Shown here: positions 26,299 through 35,326 of the stretch, piece after piece | Position numbering within the stretch: the stretch's first letter is position 1 | Layout of the letters: each line of letters starts with the position of its first letter | Source of the DNA: CAZGXI01 sp964529715 | GTDB taxonomy: Bacteria; Chloroflexota; Anaerolineae; Aggregatilineales; Ch27 | NCBI GenBank assembly: GCA_964529715.1 | Contig: CAZGXI010000019.1 | Location: 27,504 to 91,503, forward strand | Reading direction: 5' to 3' | DNA length: 64,000 nt | Program-made: the position numbers and the translations under genes | The notes under the pieces: generated by a model | What the model was told of the DNA's origin: nothing | The model's input: the letters and a program-made list of their open reading frames with translations, nothing else | Databases searched by the model: none

Positions 26299-27729
26299 CT
26301 ACTGGATAGTCACGGCGCAATCGTAGCGGTACTCGCCTGCCGGATAAACGCGATCGATAGTCTGATGCTGGCGCGAGAGGTTCATCTGCAAATAGACGTA
26401 GTGCAGACCCGGCGGCAGCGGCCCCAGATCGATGGCATAGCCGCCTGCCCACCAGTTCGCTGCCAGATCGGCTACCGTCGGCGGGATTTCGCTGGCAGAA
26501 GTAACGGGCATCTGAACGGCATTCACCCACAGGAACACATCGTCGTCCCGATACCAGGCCTCGATCTCGTCCCTGCCGACCACCGTTAGCGGTAGGTACA
26601 GACGCACGGGCCGTCCGCCGCTTTGCACCGTCACCGGTGTGCTGGTCGCGCCGCAAAGCTGAACCATCAAGGTGTCCGGCGGAATCGGGACCGGCGTCGC
26701 GCCGGGGATAAAGACGCCCTGTCCGCCTACTGCACCAGGGAACGGCAGCGGCTCCGACGGCGTGGGCGTCAACGTTGGGATCGGAGTTGCAGTTGGCAAC
26801 GGCGTCCCTTCGACCAGGGCAGTCGGAACAGCCGTCGGGGTGATCTGGCCGGGGATAGGCATCACCACGTCGATCCGATTCGGCACGGCGAACACGTCGC
26901 CCTGCACACGGACACAATTCGTATCCGCCACCCAACCCATCGCGCCGTCGCTTGTGCGCTGGATCAGCAGCCAGGCAGCAGCCCGGTCACGCCCCAACAC
27001 CGTCAGCTCATCGCCCGACTGAAGGACGATCAGCCGTGCAGCACTGGTGCTGGGCGCGCTGCGCACATACTGCGGGCAAACAATAGACGCGGTTGGTGGC
27101 ACGCCTGCCGTCGCCTGTGCCTGTACGTTCGGCGCGACGGGCGCGGGCATCTCGACGTTCGCCACCGGCAGGTTCACCGTGTCGCCGTAGAGGTAGACAC
27201 ATTCGCCATAATACAGCCAGCCCATCAGGGAGTCGTCCTGGCTCTGGATGAGCAACCACGTCTCCGTCTCGTCCCGACCAAGAACCTCCATCACACCGAC
27301 CATGTCCGGATCGGTGATGTACACCAGCCGCGCTGCACCCGTGCGCGGCGCGCTGTAGAGGTATTGCTCGCAACTCAACGTGGCAACCTGTGGTCCGGTA
27401 TAAGGTGCCGGTGCCGTCCAGGGAGTAGCCCACTTATTGCCCTGCACCTCGATACAGCCGGTATCGGCCACCCAACCAGCCTGCCCATTCGAGCGCACCG
27501 CCACAAGCCAGTAACCGTCCTGGCTGCGCCCGCTGATCAGCAGGGTCGGCTCACCCGCGCGCAGCAAAGCCAGCGGCGTGGAGGTGTCGTCCGGCTGGCT
27601 GCGCATGTACTGGTCACACAGCACATAGGCAATCGGCAGGTCGCCCTGCGCCTGCACCAGCGATGCCGGCAGTTGCAGCGCCACGCTCAGCAGCGCCAGC
27701 AAGATCATCAAACGGGGTAACGTCTTCAT
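26299..27729 (-). CDS. secreted protein with three bacterial SH3-like repeats
   Basis: A 476-residue exported protein with a signal peptide ending around LVQAQG. Three related repeats of about 65 residues follow, each of the form 'Y-V/L-C-x-Q-Y-x-R/Y-S-x-P ... G/D-R-x(4)-W-L-L-I-x-S-x-D-G-x-x-G-W-V-A-D-T-x-C'. They match SH3b-like modules with paired Cys that could form disulfides. A Thr/Pro-rich linker (PTATPIPTLTPTP) leads to a roughly 130-residue C-terminal domain. The ATG at 27729 has GAGG 9 bp before it. The neighbour at 27858 has the same architecture. A cell-envelope or carbohydrate-binding role is inferred. Confidence 0.8.
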   Translation of the reverse strand: MKTLPRLMILLALLSVALQLPASLVQAQGDLPIAYVLCDQYMRSQPDDTSTPLALLRAGEPTLLISGRSQDGYWLVAVRSNGQAGWVADTGCIEVQGNKWATPWTAPAPYTGPQVATLSCEQYLYSAPRTGAARLVYITDPDMVGVMEVLGRDETETWLLIQSQDDSLMGWLYYGECVYLYGDTVNLPVANVEMPAPVAPNVQAQATAGVPPTASIVCPQYVRSAPSTSAARLIVLQSGDELTVLGRDRAAAWLLIQRTSDGAMGWVADTNCVRVQGDVFAVPNRIDVVMPIPGQITPTAVPTALVEGTPLPTATPIPTLTPTPSEPLPFPGAVGGQGVFIPGATPVPIPPDTLMVQLCGATSTPVTVQSGGRPVRLYLPLTVVGRDEIEAWYRDDDVFLWVNAVQMPVTSASEIPPTVADLAANWWAGGYAIDLGPLPPGLHYVYLQMNLSRQHQTIDRVYPAGEYRYDCAVTIQ

Positions 27730-27761
27730 TGTGCATTTCCTCACCAGGCATAACCATGTTT

Positions 27762-27792
27762 GCGCCCCAACCCAGGGGCGCTTTATTTTATC
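27762..27792 (+). terminator. plus-strand terminator-like hairpin in the leader of the 26299 gene
   Basis: A perfect 7-bp stem (GCGCCCC/GGGGCGC) with a 6-nt loop is followed on the plus strand by TTTATTTTATCC. It lies just upstream of a minus-strand gene, with no plus-strand gene before it, so it may block antisense reading or be part of the minus-strand leader structure. Confidence 0.45.
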
Positions 27793-27857
27793 CATAACCT
27801 ACCAGATTGGGCACAACAGAAAATCAACGCCTGCCTGACTTCTGGCTGCTGCGAACC

Positions 27858-29258
27858 TCACTCCACGCTGAATGTGCAGGTGAAGACGTAGCCCCCAGCA
27901 GGATAATCGGCGCGGCCCGTTGAGAGCGCCCGCCCAAGCTGCATGTCCCAGTGAATCTGGTATAGGCCCGGCGGCAGTTCGCCCAGTGGATAGAAATAAC
28001 CTGCTACCCATGTGCCGGGATCAAGGCCCGGCACAGCCTGGCTGGTCAGGTGCGCCTGAATGTCAGGCAGCGGATTTCCGTTCAGCAGGGCATTGCTGCG
28101 CTGCGCGGCAAGCCAGTCATTCGCCAGGGCCTCGTCGGTCGTCACCCAGGGTAACGTCAGAGTGATCCCCGACCCGGCTCGCACGCGGATACCCCCCGTC
28201 GCGTCGCAGTTGACGTTGACATCCACAGCCTGCCCCGGCCCACCGACCAGGTCAACAGGAAGAGCCGTCGGCTGTTCGGGCGCAGCAACCGGGGGCGTCT
28301 GTGGCTGAAGCGGCGCAGAGACCCCTTCCACAACGAACTGGCCCAACGGCGGAATCTCGGTGATGATCACCGGATCACCGACGGCGGTGATGTTCGTGAT
28401 CTCCGACGAAGGGACAAACGCCACACCGTTGACCGCTGACGGCGGCGGGTATGGCGCGGCCATAATGTCGCCATAGATCACCAGGCAATCGCCGTTATAG
28501 ACCCAACCGATGCGCCCATCCGCCGACACCACCAGGAACCAGTTGGCGTACACGTCGCGCCCAACGACAGCCAGTCTGCCTGTATCGGCCCGGAACGTAG
28601 TCAGCGGGATGGCATCGTTATCCGGCTCCAAGCGGGCAACCTGTGCACAGACGATCTCCGCCACCACCGGCCCCCGATACACCACACGCACGACGGGCGC
28701 GTCCCGCACCGTTCCACGCATGGCAAGGCAGCCGGTAAACACCATCCAGCCGGCCTGCCCATTGGCCCGCCGGACGTAAAGCCATTCGGCCAATACATCT
28801 CGCCCGATTACACTCAGGGTCGGCTCACCGGGCTGCAAAATGGCTAACGGTTCGGCATTCGGTCGCGGCTGGCTGCGCAAGTATTGAGCACACACGAGAT
28901 CGGCCACCGGCGGACCATCATAGCCGGTTGCGCCGGCCATCTCCGGCAGTTGGGATAACCTGCCAAAGATCAGCAGGCAGTCGCCGTCGTACATCCAGCC
29001 GCGCAGCCCGGTAGACGGCTGTTCAATCAACACCCAGAGGCCATCCTGCCGCCAGCGGACGCTGGGGTTCAATGCCAGCACGAACAGCGTTTCTGGTTGC
29101 GAATCGATCCGACCGAGGATCGCGCCGTCTTCAGAGGGCGCATCCCGCACATACTGCGAACAAATCACACGGGCAGTTGGCCTTTCGCCCTGGGCGACAG
29201 CGATCCCCACAGGCACGGCCAGAATCACCACCAGGGCAAGCCGGATCAGCAGCTTCAT
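27858..29258 (-). CDS. secreted protein with SH3-like repeats, paralogue of the 26299 product
   Basis: A 466-residue exported protein with a signal peptide (MKLLIRLALVVILAVP, cleavage near AVAQG). Three Cys-bearing SH3b-like repeats follow (CSQYVRDAPS; CAQYLRSQPR; CAQVARLEPD), each closing with a GW..Y/F.GDC element, then a Pro-rich segment and a C-terminal domain with a lone Cys pair. GGAGGG stands 4 bp before the ATG at 29258; an in-frame ATG 12 bp upstream is less well placed. The shared architecture and adjacency with 26299 point to an old tandem duplication. Confidence 0.8.
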   Translation of the reverse strand: MKLLIRLALVVILAVPVGIAVAQGERPTARVICSQYVRDAPSEDGAILGRIDSQPETLFVLALNPSVRWRQDGLWVLIEQPSTGLRGWMYDGDCLLIFGRLSQLPEMAGATGYDGPPVADLVCAQYLRSQPRPNAEPLAILQPGEPTLSVIGRDVLAEWLYVRRANGQAGWMVFTGCLAMRGTVRDAPVVRVVYRGPVVAEIVCAQVARLEPDNDAIPLTTFRADTGRLAVVGRDVYANWFLVVSADGRIGWVYNGDCLVIYGDIMAAPYPPPSAVNGVAFVPSSEITNITAVGDPVIITEIPPLGQFVVEGVSAPLQPQTPPVAAPEQPTALPVDLVGGPGQAVDVNVNCDATGGIRVRAGSGITLTLPWVTTDEALANDWLAAQRSNALLNGNPLPDIQAHLTSQAVPGLDPGTWVAGYFYPLGELPPGLYQIHWDMQLGRALSTGRADYPAGGYVFTCTFSVE

Positions 29259-29281
29259 CGCGCCCTCCACAGGCTTTTTCC

Positions 29282-30283
29282 CTACGGACTCGGCTCCAGG
29301 CAGCTTGGAAGCTGGCCTGTGTCGCGCGGCCAGCCACCCTGCGCTGGGCCACCGTAAAAGGTCAGGTAATCGGCAACGTGCGCCCGCCAGTAAGCATCAC
29401 TGTGATCACCCAGTGGATTGATAACATATTCGTGCGGTACGGACCGCTGGCTCAGGCGCGTGCTCAGCAGTTCGACTTCAGGCCGCACCAGGTCATTTGC
29501 CCCGTTATCCAGGTAGATACGCAATGTCTGCTGGATAAAGGGCGCATTCAAGGCCAGGTCGAGCGGATTGAAATCGGCATCTACGTCCTCACTCAGCGCA
29601 GGACTGTGCCCGCCGACGGCGCTAAAGATCTCCGGGTGACGCATAGCGATACTGAGCGCCCAAAAGCCGCCTCGGCTGATCCCGCCGATAGCGCGATGTT
29701 CGCGGTTTGTCCAGGTACAGAAGTCGTATTCAATGCGCGGGATCAGTTCTTCCAACAGGTATGTTTCCAGCGAAGGACCGGGCGGGAACAGGTCCTCGGC
29801 AAGCAATTGCGCGCCATAGGGCATCACCAGGATCATCGGCGGGTACAGGTTCAGCGCCAGGCCGCGATCCAGCGTTTCGACAATACCCACATCCTGCCAG
29901 TGGGTGTCGTCGTTAGCAGCCCCATGCAGCAGGTACACGACTGGATAGCGTCGCTGTGTTTCAAAATAACACGGCGGCACATAAACCCGGTACGGCATAT
30001 TACGCCCGGCAATCTCGCTGTCGAATTCATCAAAGACGATCACCTGGCCCGCCGTGTCTCCACACAGCATGGGGGTGGGGGTGTCGGAGGGCGTCGGCGT
30101 GATCGTGGCGTTCGGCGTCAGCGTCGGCGTCGGGGTGCGCGTGCTGGTTGGCCCAGGGCTGGCCGTGGCGGTCACGATAATGATTTGCGGCGTGGGTGTG
30201 GGAACCAGCGGCTCGCAGGCCGACACGAACGCCAGACCGACCAACAGCAGGATCAACAACCGTTGTGGAATATATGCGTTCAT
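29282..30283 (-). CDS. lipoprotein esterase of the esterase D / Fes-like family
   Basis: A 333-residue alpha/beta hydrolase. The N-terminus has a lipobox (FVSAC, Cys23 lipidated), so the enzyme is anchored at the outer face of the membrane. A Thr/Pro linker (TPTPTLTP) follows. The catalytic domain shows PVVYLLHGAANDD (oxyanion region), the nucleophile elbow GISRGG with Ser, and a late His in GDHSDAYW. This matches the putative esterase family (PF00756) that includes feruloyl and acetyl-xylan esterases. With the pentose clusters nearby, plant-polymer deacylation is plausible. The start could also be the ATG at 30292. Confidence 0.8.
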   Translation of the reverse strand: MNAYIPQRLLILLLVGLAFVSACEPLVPTPTPQIIIVTATASPGPTSTRTPTPTLTPNATITPTPSDTPTPMLCGDTAGQVIVFDEFDSEIAGRNMPYRVYVPPCYFETQRRYPVVYLLHGAANDDTHWQDVGIVETLDRGLALNLYPPMILVMPYGAQLLAEDLFPPGPSLETYLLEELIPRIEYDFCTWTNREHRAIGGISRGGFWALSIAMRHPEIFSAVGGHSPALSEDVDADFNPLDLALNAPFIQQTLRIYLDNGANDLVRPEVELLSTRLSQRSVPHEYVINPLGDHSDAYWRAHVADYLTFYGGPAQGGWPRDTGQLPSCLEPSP

Positions 30284-30502
30284 GGCAGGCATTATAGCAT
30301 TGGCCGGAAAGGAGGCGCTATCAGCGCGCAACAGCGACGCTTCTGATGTGGGAACTTTTAGCCCCTGGATGGGGTCTAACAGACTGAAAAGAAAGCCCGA
30401 CACCAGGCAAGCGTCGCCCGACCGCCGTTGAAGCGTCAGGCAGGCCGGGGCGAAACCGCCTATCGTTAAAGAGACGAAACCACAGTCTAAAGGAGTCGCC
30501 CC

Positions 30503-30721
30503 GTGAAACCCACCCGATGCGCGATCTGCCCGACCTGTGAGCGGCGCGGGCGCTTCCAGGCCGCCGGGGAACAGCACTGGCCTGATGAAGTCGCCGAGGC
30601 GCACGGTGTGCCGGCAACGATCACCCTGTGGACCTGCCCACACTGCGGGACGACGATCAGCGAGCTGGACCTGCGGCCCTTTTTCGGCCCCCGGCGCAGG
30701 CGGGCTACTTCTCCAGGATAA
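30503..30721 (+). CDS. small zinc-ribbon-like protein
   Basis: A 72-residue ORF with a GTG start and a good AAAGGAG site 8 bp upstream. It has two CxxC-type pairs (CAICPTC and WTCPHCG) about 40 residues apart, the pattern of a treble-clef or zinc-ribbon module. The tail is basic (GPRRRRATSPG). It overlaps the end of the convergent M24 gene by 17 bp. I do not recognise a family. The ribosome site and paired cysteines make it more likely real than a chance frame. Confidence 0.6.
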   Translation: MKPTRCAICPTCERRGRFQAAGEQHWPDEVAEAHGVPATITLWTCPHCGTTISELDLRPFFGPRRRRATSPG

Positions 30722-31814
30722 CCGGGCGCGGGATAACCCTGCCGCCTACCTCCACCGGCACCGTTGGCCAGCCGTCGATGGCGGTGATCACGTCTGCCCC
30801 GTCCGGCGTAATCAGGATCGTGTCCTCCACTTTGACGCCGGAGATCGACGGATTCCAGGCGAAAATTTGCCCGGCTTCGACACGGGTTTCGTCGCCCGGC
30901 CCGGCAACGAACTCACGCGCGCTGTATCCGGCCAATCCGCCCTGGTGATGCATCTGCCACTCATCCGGGTAGCCGTTGTCGGCGTAAGCCTGCCGGATAA
31001 TGTCGAAGACCTCGCCCTGGGTCGCGCCAGGGCGCGTGGCGGCGATAGCAGCCGCATCTACGCGAGCGCAGGCTTCCATTTTCCGCCGGACCTCAGACGG
31101 CAATGGACCAAAGTGCACCAGCCGTGTCACACTGATCACGATCCCCTGCCGTCGCCCACACAAGACCAACATGGCATACTTTTCCATTGTCGCGCCGACG
31201 GGCAAGGGATGACGCACCTTGAAGATACGCTCATCCACGCCGATCAGGTTGACGATGGGTGTCACGCCGCGCGCACGGGTTTCCCGGTCAAGGAGGGCCG
31301 CGATCGCGAAATCGGTCATCCCCGGTTGCACGGCACGGATGGCCACGTTCATGGCGTCGGCGCAACGGGAGGCCGTTTCCCGCGCGCTGGATTGTTCGGC
31401 GGCAGAGAGACGCGCCCGTTCCAACGCCATCGCAGCAGAAAGATCGAGCATCTCCGGCGACACCGGCGCGTCTGAACCGATGCGCTCCCCCGCAGGAACG
31501 ATGTCATGGATGACAGAAAGATAATCTGCCGACCACCAGGGTTCCATCTGCACCTTGAAGCCCTTGTCGCCCAACTTATCCTCAGCGCGCAGGCGCGGCG
31601 CTTCGATGGTATTGGTGAGCACGTAAGCATCTTGCGGCGTGACCAGGACCGAAGCCACGCCATAAGAAGAGGCCGTGTTCACCGCCACGTCCACCCCCTG
31701 CGTCAACCAGGCGACGTTTGCCACGTCGCGCCCCCACAGCGCGCCCACGCCGTGATTTGCCATCAGCTTACGTGCACGGGCCAGTACCGAGTCGATTTCG
31801 GGGTAAGTAGACAT
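30705..31814 (-). CDS. M24 (creatinase/aminopeptidase fold) protein lacking most metal ligands
   Basis: A 369-residue protein with the two-domain pita-bread architecture of Xaa-Pro peptidases. The start at 31814 has GGAG upstream. In metal-dependent M24 enzymes the ligands are Asp, Asp, His, Glu, Glu. Here the first two positions read VLCG and ISVTR (no Asp), the His is present in MHHQGGLAGY, the first Glu position reads NPSI and the last Glu survives in KVEDTI. Loss of three of five ligands suggests a creatinase-like hydrolase or a non-catalytic protein rather than a peptidase. Confidence 0.8.
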   Translation of the reverse strand: MSTYPEIDSVLARARKLMANHGVGALWGRDVANVAWLTQGVDVAVNTASSYGVASVLVTPQDAYVLTNTIEAPRLRAEDKLGDKGFKVQMEPWWSADYLSVIHDIVPAGERIGSDAPVSPEMLDLSAAMALERARLSAAEQSSARETASRCADAMNVAIRAVQPGMTDFAIAALLDRETRARGVTPIVNLIGVDERIFKVRHPLPVGATMEKYAMLVLCGRRQGIVISVTRLVHFGPLPSEVRRKMEACARVDAAAIAATRPGATQGEVFDIIRQAYADNGYPDEWQMHHQGGLAGYSAREFVAGPGDETRVEAGQIFAWNPSISGVKVEDTILITPDGADVITAIDGWPTVPVEVGGRVIPRPVILEK

Positions 31815-31874
31815 ATTCTTCTCCACTTCGGCAAAAATCAGGAAGCAGTCGACTCAAGCTAAAAAGCCACGCGA

Positions 31875-32132
31875 TTACAAAAATTCTACATAGTTGTGCA
31901 TCTGTTCTGCCGATAGATTTCCACAAATCCAGAACAGGCTATGCAATACCTGTTTGACAGTTCGCGTTCGGGGTTTCCAATAGGCGATTCCCGCATGTGG
32001 TATTCCGCTTGCATCCAGTCGCAAAAAGTCACGATCCTAGGTGACAATGACCCGGTTTTGAGCCAGCGCAAAGGCTAACTGCCTGGAATCGTCCAGGCCG
32101 ATGTTGCCCGCCTGCTGTAATTGATTCTGCCA
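31875..32132 (-). pseudogene. remnant of a DUF5615 PIN-like toxin gene
   Basis: In the 398-bp gap 31815-32212 the minus strand reads, in one frame, AGNIGLDDSRQLAFALAQNR, then VIVT, an in-frame TAG, then DRDFLRLDASGIPHAG, and continues to a TAA after NYVEFL. The order 'DD..QL..A...R.I.T.DRDF.RL....I.HAGI' matches DUF5615 PIN-like toxins. The amber codon replaces the residue before DRDF, and the N-terminal part, including the first acidic residue, is gone. I see no antitoxin gene beside it, and nothing else in the gap. Confidence 0.72.
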
Positions 32133-32212
32133 TCATCTTCTCGATCCCGGCTAACGCTACGACAACCTCATTTTAGCTCCGACATGGCTTTCCCAAAAGC
32201 GGAATTCCGGTC

Positions 32213-33511
32213 TTACACCCGCACGTGATAGCGCTCATACGCCACGCGGCTCAACTCCTCGCGGAAGTTAGGGTGCGCGATGTTGATCAACTGGCGGGCG
32301 CGCTCACGAATGGTCTGGCCCCACAAATCGGCCACGCCGTACTCGGTGACGACGTAATGCACGTCGTTGCGCCCAGTCGTCACGCCCGCGCCAGGCTTGA
32401 GTTCCGGCACAATGCGGCTGATCGTGTCGCCGCGCGCCGTCGCAGGCAGCGCGATAATCGGGACGCCCTCCTCCGCCCGGCCCGCGCCCCGAATGAAGTC
32501 CAATTGGCCACCCACGCCGCTGTAAAACTTGTAGCCCATGCTGTCGGCGCAGACCTGCCCTGTCAGGTCCACTTCCAGGGCGCTGTTGATGGCGACCATA
32601 CGGCGGTTCTGGCTGATGACGTAAGGGTTATTGACGTATTCGGTAGGATGGAACTCGCAGATTGGGTTATCGTCAATGAAGTCGTAAAGCCGCTGCGTGC
32701 CCAACACGAACCCAGCCACGATTTTGCCCGGATGCAACGTCTTGGCCCGGCAGTTGATGATCCCACGTTCCACCAGATCGATCACACCGTCGGAAAACAG
32801 TTCCGTATGCACGCCCAGGTCGCGGTGATTGGTGAGATAGCGCAGCACGGCGTCAGGGATGGCGCCGATCCCCATCTGAAGCGTCGCTCCATCGGGGATC
32901 AACCCGGCGATATGGCGGGCAATAGCCTCCTGCACCTGGTCGGCCTCAGCGGGCTGAATTTCGGGCAGTGGGTAATCGACTTCGACCATCACATCGATGT
33001 CGCTGACGTGGATCACGCTGTCGCCCAGGGTACGCGGCATCTGCACGTTGACTTCAGCGATAATGATGTCGGCGACCTCGGCGGCGGTCTTGCTGACACC
33101 CGTTTCAACGCCAAAAGAGCAAAACCCATGCGCATCCGGCGGGCTGACATGCACCAGCGCAGCGTTAATCGGAAAACGCTTGCGGTCGCGGAACAGGCGG
33201 GGAATATCCGACAGCAAAATCGGCGTGAAGTCGGCCCGGCCATCGTTGACAGCCTCACGCACGTTGTGGCTGATGAACATGCTGTTCACCCGCAGGCGGC
33301 CCGTCAGTTCGGGCGCCACATAGCCGATGTCGCTGATCACCAGCACCTGGGTCAACTCCACGTTAGAGAGCGTCTTGGCGCGCTCGACCAGGGCGGCGAG
33401 TACCTTTTGCGGGACCGAGCAGTTGCCGGTCATAAAGACGCGGTGGCCAGAGGCGATGTAGCCAACCGCCTCTTCAGCGGACAGATATTGGGGCTTGGTA
33501 TTCTTAGCCAT
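32213..33511 (-). CDS. acetyl-CoA hydrolase/CoA-transferase family protein (4-hydroxybutyrate CoA-transferase-like)
   Basis: A 432-residue class I CoA-transferase. Motifs are TLQMGIGAIPDAVL (CoA-binding), HTELFSDGVIDLVE with the catalytic Glu, and QLDFIRGA near the C-terminal third. Length fits Cat1/Cat2-type enzymes. It moves CoA between acyl-CoA and acetate, butyrate or a hydroxy acid. I start at 33511 (MAKNTKPQ); longer open sequence upstream lacks a start context. A TGGTATGCT extended -10 box lies about 70 bp upstream (33582-33590), so it may be transcribed alone. Confidence 0.85.
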   Translation of the reverse strand: MAKNTKPQYLSAEEAVGYIASGHRVFMTGNCSVPQKVLAALVERAKTLSNVELTQVLVISDIGYVAPELTGRLRVNSMFISHNVREAVNDGRADFTPILLSDIPRLFRDRKRFPINAALVHVSPPDAHGFCSFGVETGVSKTAAEVADIIIAEVNVQMPRTLGDSVIHVSDIDVMVEVDYPLPEIQPAEADQVQEAIARHIAGLIPDGATLQMGIGAIPDAVLRYLTNHRDLGVHTELFSDGVIDLVERGIINCRAKTLHPGKIVAGFVLGTQRLYDFIDDNPICEFHPTEYVNNPYVISQNRRMVAINSALEVDLTGQVCADSMGYKFYSGVGGQLDFIRGAGRAEEGVPIIALPATARGDTISRIVPELKPGAGVTTGRNDVHYVVTEYGVADLWGQTIRERARQLINIAHPNFREELSRVAYERYHVRV

Positions 33512-33701
33512 GAAGACCACTTCGCTCCACTGGGTCAAGGGAAGCACGGCTGCGCCGTGAACATGGGTGGATTTGCCTGTAAGCATACCACGTCTTGGCG
33601 CAGCATTCCTAGTGGCAAGTGGCAGTCTGTGGGGGAAAGTTATCAGTACAGGCCGAAAAAACGGAGTCAGCACCCTTCATGGAACTGACGCCAACTACTC
33701 T

Positions 33702-34892
33702 CTAATACACCGGCAGCGCAGGATCAACCTGGCGCGCCCAGGCGTTGATGCCGCCGGCCATGTTATACAGACGGGTATAGCCGCGCTCCTGCAAGCGTCG
33801 GATCACATCTGCCGAGCGCACGCCCGATCGGCAGTGGACCACCACATCCCGATCCTGGGGAATCTGGTCCAGGTGGTGGAGCACCTGGTCCTTCGGAATA
33901 CGCAGGGAGCCAGCAATCGCGCTGATCTGCCACTCCGCCGGTTCACGCACGTCCAGGATCAGCAAATCATCCCCGGCGTCCAAGCGCGCCTTGACCTCCT
34001 CCACTGTGATGCTGCGCACCGGCGTGCGGCCTTCCTCGTACGTGCTGCGGTCGTGCGCTGGGACGCCGCAAAATTGCTCGTAATCGATCAGTGTCGTCTG
34101 GGTCGGGTGCTCGCTACACACCGGACAGTTGGGATTCTTGCGGACCTTGATCGTCTCGAACGTCATGGTCAGGGCGTCGAAGAGCAGCAACCGCCCGATC
34201 AGCGGCTCGCCCATGCCGACAATCAGTTTGATCGCCTCGGTGGCCTGGATCGTGCCGATCACGCCGGGCAGCACGCCCAACACGCCCCCATCGGCGCAAC
34301 TGGGGACAAGTCCCGGCGGCGGCGGCGTGGGAAACATACAGCGATAACACGGCCCTGCTTTGGCATAAAAAACACTGGCCTGGCCCTCGAAGCGAAAGAT
34401 GCTGCCGTAGACGTTCGGCTTGCCCAGCATCACGCAGGCGTCGTTGGTCAGATAGCGCGTGGGGAAGTTATCTGTGCCGTCGATGATTACGTCATAGCCT
34501 GCCAGGATGTCCAGGGCGTTGCTGCTGGACAGAGGAACCTCGTGCTTTTCAAGGACAACGTATGGATTCAGGTCGGCCAGCGTCGCCACCGCCGAATCCA
34601 ACTTGGACTGGCCGATTCGGCTGGTGCGGTGAATCACCTGCCGCTGGAGATTGCTTTCGTCCACCACGTCGTAATCGACCAGTCCGATCCGCCCTACCCC
34701 GGCAGCGGTAAGATACAGCCCAAGCGGGCTGCCCAGGCCGCCCGTGCCGATCAGCAGGACGCTGGCAGCTTTGAGCCGCTTCTGTCCCTCGACGCCCACT
34801 TCCGGCAGAATCAGGTGGCGGCTATAGCGACGAATTTCATCGTGGCTGAGCGTCACGGTCGCCGGATCGATAGCCTGCAAACACACGCCCAT
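33702..34892 (-). CDS. moeZ: MoeB/ThiF-like adenylyltransferase with C-terminal rhodanese domain
   Basis: A 396-residue E1-like enzyme that adenylates the C-terminus of a ubiquitin-like sulfur carrier and then sulfurates it. The ThiF domain (about 20-260) has the nucleotide loop LLIGTGGLGSPLGLYL, the zinc pairs CYRC and CPVC, and the E1 Cys in SCADGGVLG. The rhodanese domain (about 290-395) has the active loop VVHCRSGVRS. The same architecture occurs in MoeZ, MOCS3 and Uba4. It is the last gene of the operon starting with the JAMM protease, with the carrier-like protein two genes upstream, which gives an E1-carrier pair in one transcript. Confidence 0.88.
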   Translation of the reverse strand: MGVCLQAIDPATVTLSHDEIRRYSRHLILPEVGVEGQKRLKAASVLLIGTGGLGSPLGLYLTAAGVGRIGLVDYDVVDESNLQRQVIHRTSRIGQSKLDSAVATLADLNPYVVLEKHEVPLSSSNALDILAGYDVIIDGTDNFPTRYLTNDACVMLGKPNVYGSIFRFEGQASVFYAKAGPCYRCMFPTPPPPGLVPSCADGGVLGVLPGVIGTIQATEAIKLIVGMGEPLIGRLLLFDALTMTFETIKVRKNPNCPVCSEHPTQTTLIDYEQFCGVPAHDRSTYEEGRTPVRSITVEEVKARLDAGDDLLILDVREPAEWQISAIAGSLRIPKDQVLHHLDQIPQDRDVVVHCRSGVRSADVIRRLQERGYTRLYNMAGGINAWARQVDPALPVY

Positions 34893-34923
34893 CGCCTCAC
34901 CCCTCCCCGGCAGCGGCGCTGCC

Positions 34924-35325
34924 TCAAATGCCCGCTAACTGCCGCTTGAGTTTGTCTATGTCCGCCACGCCATGATTAACCTGGCGCGGGCGGCCCTGGC
35001 GGTCCAGGATAAACGTCGTCGGCACACTCAATACCCCCCAGCGAGTCGCCGCTTCTGGTTGCTCGAAGGCGTCCACTTCGATCACCTGAATTGCATCTCC
35101 CAGATCTGCCTGCAAGGCGCGCAGGGCAGGCCGCTGACGGGTTTTACACGGCACACAGGTAGGCATGGTGAAGTAAAGAATCGCCGGGACGCCGGGTCGC
35201 AGCGCCGCCAACAGGGGATCGGCAGGAGCAATCCGGGCCGCGCGCCGCACCTGCCAGCGCCGCAACAGCCCATAAGCGACGAGCAGCAGGCCCACAATGG
35301 CAAGGGCAGCCAAGACACGGTCCAC
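34924..35325 (-). CDS. membrane-anchored thioredoxin-like protein
   Basis: A 133-residue protein with an N-terminal membrane anchor (LAALAIVGLLLVAYGLL) and a thioredoxin fold with active motif CVPC (FTMPTCVPCKTRQRPAL), then the cis-Pro in VPTTF. It starts with GTG at 35325, 1 bp after the stop of the DUF4395 gene, with GAGG upstream. DUF4395 proteins frequently adjoin thioredoxin-like genes, and the sulfur-carrier operon fits a thiol-disulfide or persulfide-reducing role. The catalytic domain may face outward; topology is not certain. Confidence 0.83.
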   Translation of the reverse strand: MDRVLAALAIVGLLLVAYGLLRRWQVRRAARIAPADPLLAALRPGVPAILYFTMPTCVPCKTRQRPALRALQADLGDAIQVIEVDAFEQPEAATRWGVLSVPTTFILDRQGRPRQVNHGVADIDKLKRQLAGI

Positions 35326-35326
35326 G

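Noticed and set aside
30283..30300. TATAAT just before the esterase start as a promoter of a leaderless transcript
   Set aside because: No -35 box at proper distance and the match may be chance; I leave it out of the features.
32225..33688. A 487-codon plus-strand frame opposite the CoA-transferase gene
   Set aside because: Composition is rich in His, Arg and Gln with no domain pattern; the opposite frame has clear CoA-transferase motifs.
33655..33691. Possible terminator after the MoeZ-like gene (GTCAG/CTGAC with TTTTTT)
   Set aside because: The stem is only 5 bp with a 14-nt loop, so the T-run is not backed by a stable hairpin.
33567..34949. A 460-codon plus-strand frame opposite the MoeZ-like gene
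   Set aside because: Same shadow effect; the minus-strand frame carries zinc pairs, E1 Cys and rhodanese loop.
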